From Roseateles amylovorans (GTDB lineage: Bacteria; Pseudomonadota; Gammaproteobacteria; Burkholderiales; Burkholderiaceae_C), in contig NZ_CP104562.2 in assembly GCF_025398155.2 (NCBI RefSeq), positions 3,968,001 through 4,032,000 on the forward strand: a stretch of 64,000 nt of DNA, read 5' to 3'. Below are positions 33,635 to 42,156 of this stretch, in pieces (the first letter of the stretch is position 1; each line of letters starts with the position of its first letter). Both the position numbers and the translations under genes were made by a program. Below the pieces are notes generated by a model, which ran no database searches, had not been told where the DNA came from, and saw only the letters and a list, made by a program, of their open reading frames with translations.

Positions 33635-34332
33635 AACGGCCGACGGCAAGCGAGCAGATAGTTCACGTCGGTGTCCGAGCCCAGCTTGTAGCGCTGGGTC
33701 AGCGGGTTGTAGGTCAACCCCTTGGACGTCTGCGGCTCCAGGCCGGCGTCGCGGCACATCTGCGCCAGTTCCGAAGGCCGGATGAAGCGGGCGTACTCAT
33801 GCGTGCCCTTGGGCAGCATGCGCAGCACATACTCGGCACCCACGATGGCCAGCATGAACGACTTGAAGTTGCGATTCAGCGTGGACATGAAGACCCAGCC
33901 ACCCGGCTTCACCAGTTGGCCGAGCGCACGCACCACGGAAGCCGGATCCGGCACGTGCTCCAGCATCTCCATGCAGGTCACCACATCGAAGGCCGCCGGG
34001 CGCTGCGCCGCCAGCGCCTCCACAGCAATCTCCTGGTAGCTCACGTTCTCTGTGCCCGCCTCCATGGCGTGCAGCTCGGCGACCCGCAGGGATTTGGTGG
34101 CCAGGTCGATGCCCAGCACCGTCGCTCCCTTGCGGGCCATCGCATCCGCGAGGATGCCGCCGCCGCAGCCCACATCCAGGACCTGTTTGCCCTGAATCGG
34201 GGACAAGCCATCGATCCAGTTCAGTCGCAATGGGTTGATCTGGTGCAGCGGCTTGAATTCACTTTCGGTGTCCCACCAACGGTGGGCCAGCTCGCTGAAC
34301 TTCGCGAGTTCGTTTGCATCGACATTTGCCAT
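33631..34332 (-). CDS. ubiG: Ubiquinone biosynthesis O-methyltransferase
   Basis: Catalyses both O-methylations in ubiquinone synthesis with S-adenosylmethionine. The 233-residue protein starts MANVDANELAKFSELAHRWW, matching UbiG, and carries the SAM motif LDVGCGGGILADAMA (about 52-66), post-I GIDLA, and the family-specific LEHVPDPASVV and NRNFKSFMLAIVGAEYVL. The latter amphipathic stretch contributes to membrane association in E. coli UbiG. The ATG at 34330-34332 was chosen by this similarity. It is the first gene of a two-gene unit with gph. Confidence 0.95.
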   Translation of the reverse strand: MANVDANELAKFSELAHRWWDTESEFKPLHQINPLRLNWIDGLSPIQGKQVLDVGCGGGILADAMARKGATVLGIDLATKSLRVAELHAMEAGTENVSYQEIAVEALAAQRPAAFDVVTCMEMLEHVPDPASVVRALGQLVKPGGWVFMSTLNRNFKSFMLAIVGAEYVLRMLPKGTHEYARFIRPSELAQMCRDAGLEPQTSKGLTYNPLTQRYKLGSDTDVNYLLACRRPL

Positions 34333-34489
34333 GGGGTGCAATGGTAGCCGAGCCGCCGCTGTCAATCCTCGATATCCGCCAGCGACAGCATGCCGCGAAT
34401 CGGCAAGCCTCCGCCACGCCCACCCTCTTCCAAGTTTCCTGGTCGTCGGCAAGGTTTGCCACCTGAACGACCGATCGGCGCCGCCCATG

Positions 34490-34524
34490 AAAAAACCCCG
34501 CAGACTTCGCAGCCTGCGGGGTTT
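34490..34524 (-). terminator. Rho-independent terminator of ompA
   Basis: AAACCCCGCAG (34493-34503) pairs with CTGCGGGGTTT (34514-34524) around a 10-nt loop. On the minus strand a T-run follows (A-run 34490-34496). It lies 56 bp beyond the ompA stop codon. Confidence 0.9.
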
Positions 34525-34579
34525 GGGTCGTGTGACCGATTCACGTGACAGCGGTCAAGCCGCTGTCGCGAAACATCGA

Positions 34580-35236
34580 TTACTTCGTGGCGCGGGTACC
34601 GACCACTTCGATTTCCACGCGACGGTTCTTGGCGCGACCTTCGGCGGACTCGTTGTCAGCCACAGGCTGCTTCTCGCCCTTGCCTTCGGTGTACACACGG
34701 TTCTTTTCCAGACCCTTGGTCACCAGATAGGCCTTCACCGCTTCGGCGCGACGCACCGACAGCTTCTGGTTGTAGGCATCCGTACCCACGCTGTCGGTGT
34801 GACCGACGGCGATGATGACTTCCAGGTTGATGCCCGAGGTCTTGCTGACCAGGTCATCCAGCTTGGTCTTCGCTTCGGGCTTCAGGACAGCCTTGTCGAA
34901 GTCGAAGAATGCATCAGCAGCGTAGGTGACCTTTTCGCTGGTGGGCTTCGGCGGCACCACGACAGGCGCAGGAGCCGGAGCCGGCGTAGCGGAAGGGGCG
35001 GGGGCTGCCGGGGCGACCGGAACTTCAGCCTTGGCGACGGGCTTCAGCGCGCCGTCGCAATCCTTGGCGGCAGTGGCAGGCGTCCAAAACGCATCGCGCC
35101 AGCACAGCTCGTTGGTGCCGTTCTTCCAAACGGTGCCATCCGTTGCGCGCCAGTTGTCCACGGTTTGGGCCATTGCGCCCGAGGTGGCCAAAGCGGCGAC
35201 AGCGAAGAGCGACGCCACGCGGTTCAATTTCTTCAT
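34580..35236 (-). CDS. ompA: OmpA family outer-membrane protein
   Basis: A 218-residue peptidoglycan-linking protein. It has a signal peptide (1-23, ending GAMA), a short N-terminal Trp/Cys-containing segment (NWRATDGTVWKNGTNELCW), a Pro/Ala-rich linker (about 70-98), and a C-terminal OmpA domain (about 100-218) with the peptidoglycan-binding pattern GHTDSVGTDAYNQKLSVRRA and NRRVEIE. There is no eight-stranded beta barrel, so it is the compact form seen in Burkholderiales rather than enterobacterial OmpA. A GAGAGGAGAATC ribosome site precedes the start, and a strong terminator follows. Confidence 0.92.
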   Translation of the reverse strand: MKKLNRVASLFAVAALATSGAMAQTVDNWRATDGTVWKNGTNELCWRDAFWTPATAAKDCDGALKPVAKAEVPVAPAAPAPSATPAPAPAPVVVPPKPTSEKVTYAADAFFDFDKAVLKPEAKTKLDDLVSKTSGINLEVIIAVGHTDSVGTDAYNQKLSVRRAEAVKAYLVTKGLEKNRVYTEGKGEKQPVADNESAEGRAKNRRVEIEVVGTRATK

Positions 35237-35446
35237 GATTCTCCTCTCAAGGAAAGCCGCAGTTGCCCTGCGAAACGTCCAATGTCGGAACTAAAACCTC
35301 AAGAGCAACCCGCATACCATAGGTACCAAGGGTTTCTCCTAGGGACTGACCGATTGTGCCATAGGGCAACAGGACGCCTGCATTCTCGCGGCATGCACCG
35401 TCCCTGTTCATGAAGCTGTTGCGCAAGCACTACAAGCGGGCGCATT

Positions 35447-35452
35447 TAGAAT
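35447..35452 (+). promoter_or_regulatory. Candidate -10 element of gyrA
   Basis: TAGAAT within CATTTAGAATGC, one base from the TATAAT consensus, 58 bp upstream of the gyrA start and in an AT-rich patch. No good -35 at standard spacing was seen. Confidence 0.3.
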
Positions 35453-35509
35453 GCATCCCTTCTGCTCTCTTCAGAGGCCGGCGTTCGCATACGCGCGGCC
35501 TTCACGCGC

Positions 35510-38215
35510 ATGACCCAGTTCGCCAAGGAAACCCTGCCGATCAGCCTCGAGGAGGAGATGCGCCGCTCGTATCTCGATTACGCGATGAGCGTGATCGTCG
35601 GTCGCGCCCTCCCCGATGCTCGTGACGGCCTCAAGCCGGTGCATCGCCGAGTGATGTTCGCGATGCACGAGCTGAACAACGACTGGAACCGCCCCTACAA
35701 GAAGTCGGCGCGTATCGTCGGCGACGTGATCGGTAAATACCACCCGCACGGTGACAGCGCGGTGTATGACACCATCGTCCGCATGGCGCAGGACTTCTCC
35801 CTGCGCCACATGCTGGTGGATGGCCAGGGGAATTTCGGTTCGATCGACGGCGACAACGCCGCCGCGATGCGATACACCGAAATCCGCCTGTCGAAAATCG
35901 CCCATGAAATGCTGGCTGATATCGACAAGGAAACCGTCGACTTCGGCCCCAACTACGACGGCTCGATGAAAGAGCCGCTGGTATTGCCGACCCGGCTGCC
36001 GAGTTTGCTGGTGAATGGCTCTGCCGGTATTGCAGTGGGGATGGCGACGAATATTCCGCCGCACAACCTCAATGAGGTGGTGGATGCCTGCTTGCATTCG
36101 CTGAAGAATCCGGACTGCTCGATCGAAGAGCTGATGGAAATCATCCCGGCGCCGGACTTCCCCACCGCCGGCATCATCTACGGCCTGAACGGCGTGCGCG
36201 AGGGCTATCGCACCGGTCGCGGCAAGGTGGTGATGCGGGCGAAGGTCCATTTCGAGGACATCGATCGCGGCCAGCGTCAGTCGATCATCGTCGACGAGAT
36301 CCCCTACCAGGTGAACAAGAAGACCCTGCTGGAGCGGATCGCCGAGCTGGTGCAGGAAAAGAAGATCGAAGGCATCAGCCACATCCAGGACGAGTCCGAT
36401 CGTTCCGGCATGCGCATCGTCATCGAGCTCAAGCGCGGCGAAGTGCCTGAGGTGGTGCTGAACAACCTGTACAAGCAGACCCAACTGCAGGACAGCTTCG
36501 GCATCAACATGGTGGCGCTGATCGACGGCCAACCCAAGCTGTGCAACCTGAAGGACCTGATCACGGTCTTCCTGGAGCACCGCCGCGAAGTCGTCACCCG
36601 TCGCACCATCTTCGAACTGCGCAAGGCCCGCGAACGCGGCCATGTGCTGGAAGGCCTGGCCGTCGCGCTGGCCAACATCGACGATTTCATCGAGATCATC
36701 AAGCGCTCGCCCACCCCGCCGGTGGCCAAGGCCGAGCTGATGGCCCGCTCCTGGGATTCGTCGCTGGTGCGCGAGATGCTCTCCCGCGCCGAGACCGAGA
36801 CCGCCGGTGGCCGCAATGCCTACCGTCCGGAAGGACTGCCCGCCGCCTACGGCATGCAGGAGGATGGCCTCTATCGTCTCTCGGACGACCAGGCCAATGA
36901 AATCCTGCAGATGCGCCTGCAGCGCCTGACCGGCCTGGAGCAGGACAAGATCGTCGGCGAATACCGCGACGTGATGGCCCAGATCGCCGACCTGCTCGAC
37001 ATCCTGGCCAAGCCCGCCCGTGTGACCACCATCATCGGCGACGAGCTGGCCAACCTGCGCCAGGAATTCGGCCAGACCAAGCTGGGCGCGCGCCGCAGCG
37101 TGATCGAGCACAACGCCCAGGAGCTCGGCACCGAGGACCTGATCACCCCCACCGACATGGTGGTCACGCTCTCGCACACCGGCTACATCAAGAGCCAAGC
37201 GCTCAGCGAGTACCGCGCACAGCGCCGTGGCGGTCGCGGCAAGCAGGCCACCGCCACCAAGGAAGACGACTGGATCGACCAGCTCTTCATCGCCAACACC
37301 CACGACTGGATGCTGTGCTTCAGCAACCGCGGCCGGGTGTACTGGCTGAAGGTCTGGGAAGTGCCGCAAGGCTCGCGCAATGCGCGCGGCAAGCCGATCG
37401 TCAACATGTTCCCGCTGCAGCCCGAAGAGAAGATCAATGTCGTGCTGCCGCTGACCGGCGAGTTCCGCACCTTCCCGGAAGATCACTTCATCTTCATGGC
37501 GACGGCGCTGGGCACGGTCAAGAAGACCTCGCTGAAGGACTTCAGCAACCCACGCAAGGCTGGCATCATCTCGGTCGACCTGGACGATGGGGATTACCTG
37601 ATCGGCGCCGCCCTGACCGACGGCCAGCATGACGTGATGCTGTTCTCCGACGGCGGCAAGGCCGTGCGCTTCGACGAGGACGATGTCCGCCCGATGGGCC
37701 GCCAAGCCCGAGGCGTGCGAGGCATGATGCTGGAGCCCGATCAGCGCCTGATCGCGATGCTGGTGGCAGAGGATGAGAGCCAGAGCGTGCTGACCGCCAC
37801 CGAGAACGGTTACGGCAAGCGCACCAGCATCGTCGAATACACCCGCCATGGTCGCGGCACCAAGGGCATGATTGCCATCCAGCAGAGCGAGCGCAACGGC
37901 CGGGTGGTCGCCGCCACGCTGGTGCGTCCGGAAGACGAGATCATGCTGATCACCGACACCGGCGTGCTGGTCCGTACCCGCGTGTCCGAGATCCGCGAGC
38001 TGGGCCGCGCCACCCAAGGCGTGACCCTGATCGCCCTGGATTCCGGCGCGAAACTCTCGGGTCTGCAACGCATCGTTGAAAACGATGCGAACGAAACCGC
38101 TGTTGACGACCCGGACGCCGAAGCCGCCGACGGCACCGATCCCTCCTCCACCCCCTCGAGCACCGACAACACCCGCGCCGCGGGCGACAGCTCCGAACCT
38201 GACGCAAAGGAATGA
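35510..38215 (+). CDS. gyrA: DNA gyrase subunit A
   Basis: Breakage-reunion subunit of the enzyme that introduces negative supercoils. The 901-residue protein has the winged-helix tower with catalytic tyrosine in AAAMRYTE. The quinolone-resistance region reads HPHGDSAVYDT, with Ser and Asp as in sensitive E. coli, so no classical resistance substitution is seen. The GyrA box is QRRGGRGKQ, needed for DNA wrapping. Six C-terminal beta-pinwheel blades and an acidic Asp/Ser-rich tail (about 855-901) follow. It overlaps the DUF2059 gene by 4 bp. Confidence 0.98.
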   Translation: MTQFAKETLPISLEEEMRRSYLDYAMSVIVGRALPDARDGLKPVHRRVMFAMHELNNDWNRPYKKSARIVGDVIGKYHPHGDSAVYDTIVRMAQDFSLRHMLVDGQGNFGSIDGDNAAAMRYTEIRLSKIAHEMLADIDKETVDFGPNYDGSMKEPLVLPTRLPSLLVNGSAGIAVGMATNIPPHNLNEVVDACLHSLKNPDCSIEELMEIIPAPDFPTAGIIYGLNGVREGYRTGRGKVVMRAKVHFEDIDRGQRQSIIVDEIPYQVNKKTLLERIAELVQEKKIEGISHIQDESDRSGMRIVIELKRGEVPEVVLNNLYKQTQLQDSFGINMVALIDGQPKLCNLKDLITVFLEHRREVVTRRTIFELRKARERGHVLEGLAVALANIDDFIEIIKRSPTPPVAKAELMARSWDSSLVREMLSRAETETAGGRNAYRPEGLPAAYGMQEDGLYRLSDDQANEILQMRLQRLTGLEQDKIVGEYRDVMAQIADLLDILAKPARVTTIIGDELANLRQEFGQTKLGARRSVIEHNAQELGTEDLITPTDMVVTLSHTGYIKSQALSEYRAQRRGGRGKQATATKEDDWIDQLFIANTHDWMLCFSNRGRVYWLKVWEVPQGSRNARGKPIVNMFPLQPEEKINVVLPLTGEFRTFPEDHFIFMATALGTVKKTSLKDFSNPRKAGIISVDLDDGDYLIGAALTDGQHDVMLFSDGGKAVRFDEDDVRPMGRQARGVRGMMLEPDQRLIAMLVAEDESQSVLTATENGYGKRTSIVEYTRHGRGTKGMIAIQQSERNGRVVAATLVRPEDEIMLITDTGVLVRTRVSEIRELGRATQGVTLIALDSGAKLSGLQRIVENDANETAVDDPDAEAADGTDPSSTPSSTDNTRAAGDSSEPDAKE

Positions 38216-38835
38216 CCTTGTTGCTGAAGTCTGTACAAGCCGGCGCCATCGCCGCCGCCCTGCTGATCTCCCCGCTCGCCTGGGCTCAGAAGGCCGACTC
38301 GTCGCCCGCCAAGAAGGAGCTGATCACCCGCATCCTGAAGCTGCAGCAGCCCGCCATCGAACAGCTCACCATCGGCGTGCTGAGCCGCCCGATCAACGAG
38401 CTGGCGCAGAAGATCGTGCCGGCACTGCGCGGCGTCCCCGAAGACAAGCGCGAGGCGACGGCCAAGGCCATCGACGCCAACCTGCGCAAGTTCATGGAAG
38501 ACAACGGTCCGGGGCTGGTGGAAAAGGGCCAGAAGCTGGCCCCGTCGACCATGGGCGTGATGCTGGACGAGCGCTTCACCGAAGACGAGCTCAAGCAACT
38601 CGTGGCCTGGCTGGAATCGCCGGTGAGCAAGAAGTTCGCGGACACCGCGCCCGAGCTGCAGCAGGCCTTCACCAAGAAGCTGATCGACGACAACGGCAAG
38701 CAGCTGGATGAGCGTTTCAACGCCCTGCAGCAGACCGTGGCCAAGCAACTCGGTCTGGAAGCCGGCCCGGCCGCGCCGGCTCCGGGCGCCAAGTCCTCAG
38801 CCCCCAAGGCCGCTGCCCCCGCGCCGAAGAAGTAA
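38212..38835 (+). CDS. DUF2059 domain-containing exported protein
   Basis: A 207-residue protein with a signal peptide (1-25, ending SPLAWA), a helical DUF2059 domain (about 80-150, with MLDERFTEDELKQLVAWLES and a following helix) and a Pro/Ala/Lys-rich C-terminal tail (about 178-207) that may be disordered. Its function is unknown. Its start overlaps the gyrA stop (ATGA), and it lies between gyrA and serC, a position kept in several Burkholderiales. It is probably periplasmic. Confidence 0.85.
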   Translation: MTLLLKSVQAGAIAAALLISPLAWAQKADSSPAKKELITRILKLQQPAIEQLTIGVLSRPINELAQKIVPALRGVPEDKREATAKAIDANLRKFMEDNGPGLVEKGQKLAPSTMGVMLDERFTEDELKQLVAWLESPVSKKFADTAPELQQAFTKKLIDDNGKQLDERFNALQQTVAKQLGLEAGPAAPAPGAKSSAPKAAAPAPKK

Positions 38836-38981
38836 ATCGGCGCACACTGGCGTCGTGGGAAGCCCGCTCGGCGGACCTCCTCACGACGCCGGATACCGGC
38901 GGGCGATGCCGCGAAGCCCAGGCTTCCCGACGCCGCCCGCCCCTTGTCTTTCCTGAACGACTGCACCGCCATCTCCCATCC

Positions 38982-40103
38982 ATGACGCAAGCCAGCCGCC
39001 CATTCAACTTCTCCCCGGGTCCCGCCGCCATACCTCACGAGGTCTTGAGTCGCGTGTCCGAAGAGATGCTGGACTGGCACGGCAGCGGCATGAGCGTGAT
39101 GGAGATGAGCCACCGCGGTCGCGAATTCACCTCGATCTATGAAGCGGCCGAGCGCGACCTGCGCGAGCTGCTTCAGGTGCCGGACCACTTCCGCATCCTG
39201 TTCATGCAGGGCGGCGGCCTGGGCGAGAACGCGATCGTCCCGATGAACCTCTCGCGGGGCGGCATCGTCGACGTGGTGCTCAGCGGCACCTGGTCCCACA
39301 AGAGTGCGGCCGAAGCCCGTCGCTATGCCGAGGTCCGCATCGCCGCCGACTGCGCCAATGCCGACGGCCGCTACCTCGACCTCATCCCCGCCACCGACTG
39401 GCAGCTCAGCCGCGACGCCGCCTATGTGCATGTCTGCAGCAATGAGACGATCGACGGCCTGGAGCTTCATCAACTGCCCGACCTGAAGGCCCTGGGCAGC
39501 GATGCCCCGCTGGTGATCGACTGCTCCTCGCATGTGGCCTCGCGGTCGGTCGACTGGTCGAAGGTCGGCCTGGCCTTCGCTGGCGCCCAGAAGAACATCG
39601 GCCCCGCCGGCCTGACCCTGGTCATCGTGCGGGACGACCTGCTCGATCGCGCCCTGCCCATCTGCCCCAGCGCCTTCAACTACCAATTGGTGGCGCAGGC
39701 CGAATCGATGTTCAACACGCCGCCGACCTTCGCGATCTACGTCGCCGGCCTCGTGTTCCAGTGGCTCAAGGGTTTCAGCTACGCCGGCAAGACCGGCGTG
39801 GCCGCCATCGAGCAACGCAACATCGACAAGGCCGCCCTGCTCTACCAGGCGCTGGACGCCTCCTCGCTGTATGAGAACCGTGTGGCGGCCCGCAGCCGTT
39901 CACGGATGAACATCCCCTTCTTCCTTCGTGACGAGCGCCTGAACGAACCGTTCCTGGCTGGCGCCCGCGATCACGGACTGCTGCAACTCAAAGGCCACAA
40001 GTCGGTGGGCGGCATGCGGGCGTCGATCTACAACGCGATGCCGCTGGAGGGCGTGCAAGCCCTCGTGAGCTACCTCAACGATTTCGAGAAACGACATGGC
40101 TGA
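38982..40103 (+). CDS. serC: Phosphoserine aminotransferase
   Basis: PLP enzyme converting 3-phosphohydroxypyruvate and glutamate to phosphoserine in serine synthesis, and the matching step in pyridoxine synthesis. The 373-residue protein has the N-terminal RPFNFSPGPAAIP, the phosphate-binding MQGGGLGENA, and PLP-binding Lys204 in FAGAQKNIGPAG. It overlaps pheA by 8 bp. The order serC-pheA-tyrA-aroA is a conserved amino-acid cluster in betaproteobacteria. Confidence 0.97.
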   Translation: MTQASRPFNFSPGPAAIPHEVLSRVSEEMLDWHGSGMSVMEMSHRGREFTSIYEAAERDLRELLQVPDHFRILFMQGGGLGENAIVPMNLSRGGIVDVVLSGTWSHKSAAEARRYAEVRIAADCANADGRYLDLIPATDWQLSRDAAYVHVCSNETIDGLELHQLPDLKALGSDAPLVIDCSSHVASRSVDWSKVGLAFAGAQKNIGPAGLTLVIVRDDLLDRALPICPSAFNYQLVAQAESMFNTPPTFAIYVAGLVFQWLKGFSYAGKTGVAAIEQRNIDKAALLYQALDASSLYENRVAARSRSRMNIPFFLRDERLNEPFLAGARDHGLLQLKGHKSVGGMRASIYNAMPLEGVQALVSYLNDFEKRHG

Positions 40104-41217
40104 CCCGGCCGATCCGAACCCTCCCAGCCCGGTCGCCGATCCGGAATTGCTGGCCCTGCGCGGCCAGATCGATGCGCTGGACGCCCAACTGCTGGACCTG
40201 CTGAACCGGCGCGCCCATGTCGCCGAACAGGTCGGCGAGATCAAGCGCCGCGACGGCACCCCGTTCTTCCGCCCGGACCGCGTGGCCCAGGTGATCGCCA
40301 AGATCCGTGCCGCCAACCCCGGCCCGCTCAAGGGCGAGCATGTGGCCGCGATCTGGCGTGAAATCATGTCCGCCTGCCTGGCACTGGAATCGCCCCAGCG
40401 GGTGGCGGTGCTCGGCCCGTTCGGCACCTTCTGCGAACAGGCGGCGATCGAATACTTCGGCGGTGCCGCCGACCTCATCTACTGCAACAGCTTCGATGAG
40501 GTCTTCCACGCCACCGCCTCCGGCAGCGCCCAGTACGGCGTCGTGGGCGTGGAGAACATGACCGAGGGCGTGGTCACCCGCTCGCTCGACCTGTTCCTGC
40601 ACACGCCCACCCATGTGGTCGGCGAGGTCAGCCTGCTGATCCGCCACAACCTGCTGCGCAAGGACAACACGCTCGAAGGCATCGAGGCGGTACTGGCCCA
40701 CCCGCAGGCGCTGGCGCAATGCCAGAACTGGCTGGCCAAGCACCTGCCCCATGCGGAGCGCCGCGCCGTGTCCAGCAATGCCGAAGGCGCCCGCCTGGCC
40801 GCCACCAATCCGGCCTGGGCCGCGATCGCGAGCGAGCGCGCCGCCCCGCTGTTCGGTCTGCACATCGTCGCGCATGCGGTGCAGGACGAGGCCTACAACC
40901 GCACCCGCTTTGCCGTCATCTGCCTGCCGCAGACCATGGCGGCGCCGCCGGCCACCGGCCGGGACTGCACCAGCCTCATCGTCTCGGTGCCCAACCGGCC
41001 CGGTGCGATGCATGATCTGCTGGTTCCGCTTAAAAATCACGGGGTCTCGATGACCCGGCTCGAATCGCGCCCGGCGCGAACCGGCCAATGGGAGTATTAC
41101 TTCTACATCGATCTGGACGGTCATCCGTCTCAACCCCACGTCGCTGCGGCATTGGCGGAACTGCGCGAACTTTGCGCGTTCTACAAGGTCATCGGTGCCT
41201 ACCCCCTGAAGGCCTGA
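40096..41217 (+). CDS. pheA: Bifunctional chorismate mutase / prephenate dehydratase (P-protein)
   Basis: Converts chorismate via prephenate to phenylpyruvate for phenylalanine synthesis. The 373-residue protein has an AroQ-type chorismate mutase domain (about 14-95, LRGQIDALDAQLLDLLNRRA), the dehydratase domain (about 98-285, VLGPFGTFCEQAA, and the TRF triad in YNRTRFAVI) and a C-terminal ACT regulatory domain (about 290-370, including SVPNRPGAMHDLL and ESRPARTGQWEYYF). The ESRP motif is typical of phenylalanine feedback-inhibited enzymes. It overlaps serC by 8 bp. Confidence 0.97.
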   Translation: MADPADPNPPSPVADPELLALRGQIDALDAQLLDLLNRRAHVAEQVGEIKRRDGTPFFRPDRVAQVIAKIRAANPGPLKGEHVAAIWREIMSACLALESPQRVAVLGPFGTFCEQAAIEYFGGAADLIYCNSFDEVFHATASGSAQYGVVGVENMTEGVVTRSLDLFLHTPTHVVGEVSLLIRHNLLRKDNTLEGIEAVLAHPQALAQCQNWLAKHLPHAERRAVSSNAEGARLAATNPAWAAIASERAAPLFGLHIVAHAVQDEAYNRTRFAVICLPQTMAAPPATGRDCTSLIVSVPNRPGAMHDLLVPLKNHGVSMTRLESRPARTGQWEYYFYIDLDGHPSQPHVAAALAELRELCAFYKVIGAYPLKA

Positions 41218-41230
41218 GAGGGTGTCTACG

Positions 41231-42127
41231 ATGTTCAATCAACTCGGTGTGATCGGTTGCGGCCTGATGGGCGGCTCGTTCGCGCTGGCCATGAAGAAGG
41301 CGGGCCTGGTCCGCCGTGTGGTGGGCTACAGCAAATCGCCCTCCACCACCGAAACCGCCCGACGCATGGGCGTCATCGACATCGCTGCCGAATCCGCGCT
41401 GCTGGCCGTGTCCGGCTCGGACATCGTGCTGGTGGCGGTGCCGGTGGCCGCGACCGAATCGACCTTCAAAGCCATCCGCCACCTGGTGCGCAACGACGTG
41501 CTGCTGATGGACGTCGGATCGACCAAGAGCGACGTGGTCGACGCGGCCCGGCGTGCGCTCGGCAAGCAGTTCGGCAGCTTCGTGCCGGCCCACCCGATCG
41601 CCGGCAAGGAAAGCGCCGGTGTCCAGCATGCGGACGCCGCGCTCTACCAGGGCCGTCAGGTCATCCTGACCCCGCTGGAGCAGACCCGCGCGGAGATGGT
41701 GCAAAAGGCCACCGATGTCTGGTCGGCGCTGGGCTGCCAGGTGCTGAAGATGGCGCCTCATCACCATGACGAGGCCTTCGCCGCCGTCAGCCACCTGCCG
41801 CATCTGCTGGCCTTCGCCTTCTTCAATGCGGTGGCGCGTCAGCCCTCGGGCCGTGACTTCCTGAGCCTGGCCGGCCCCGGCTTCCGCGATTTCACCCGCA
41901 TCGCTGCGAGCGATCCGGCCGTCTGGCGCGACGTGCTGCTGGCCAACAAGAGCGAAGTGCTGGCCCAGTCCCAGCGCTTCAAGGAAGCGCTGGACGAACT
42001 CGAAGCGCTGATCAAGCGCGGTGACGGTGCCGCCCTGGACGCCCTGATCCGGCAAGCCGCGGAAGGCCGCTCGCAGTGGTCGCTCAGCACCCCCACGGGC
42101 AGCTCGACCAGCGCCAAGAACAAATAA
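41231..42127 (+). CDS. tyrA: Prephenate/arogenate dehydrogenase
   Basis: NAD(P)-dependent oxidation of prephenate to 4-hydroxyphenylpyruvate (or arogenate to tyrosine). The 298-residue protein begins with the dinucleotide fold GVIGCGLMGGSFA, then DVGSTKSDVV, the catalytic HPIAGKE (His in FVPAHPIAGKES) and HHHDEAFAAVSHLPHLLAFA. There is no fused chorismate mutase or ACT domain. The ATG at 41231 follows GAGAGGG at good distance. A GTG at 41222 is the alternative. The next gene starts 30 bp later, so all four aromatic genes are probably one operon. Confidence 0.95.
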   Translation: MFNQLGVIGCGLMGGSFALAMKKAGLVRRVVGYSKSPSTTETARRMGVIDIAAESALLAVSGSDIVLVAVPVAATESTFKAIRHLVRNDVLLMDVGSTKSDVVDAARRALGKQFGSFVPAHPIAGKESAGVQHADAALYQGRQVILTPLEQTRAEMVQKATDVWSALGCQVLKMAPHHHDEAFAAVSHLPHLLAFAFFNAVARQPSGRDFLSLAGPGFRDFTRIAASDPAVWRDVLLANKSEVLAQSQRFKEALDELEALIKRGDGAALDALIRQAAEGRSQWSLSTPTGSSTSAKNK

Positions 42128-42156
42128 CCGGCGCCGCCTTCGCGCCGCTTCGCGCC

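Noticed and set aside
35736..35768. Quinolone-resistance mutation in gyrA
   Set aside because: The region reads HPHGDSAVYDT with Ser and Asp at the usual positions, so no resistance substitution is seen.
35471..38068. 865-codon open frame antisense to gyrA
   Set aside because: Mirror of the strongly coding gyrA frame in GC-rich DNA. The translation is rich in His, Gln, Gly and Asp with no motif or signal.
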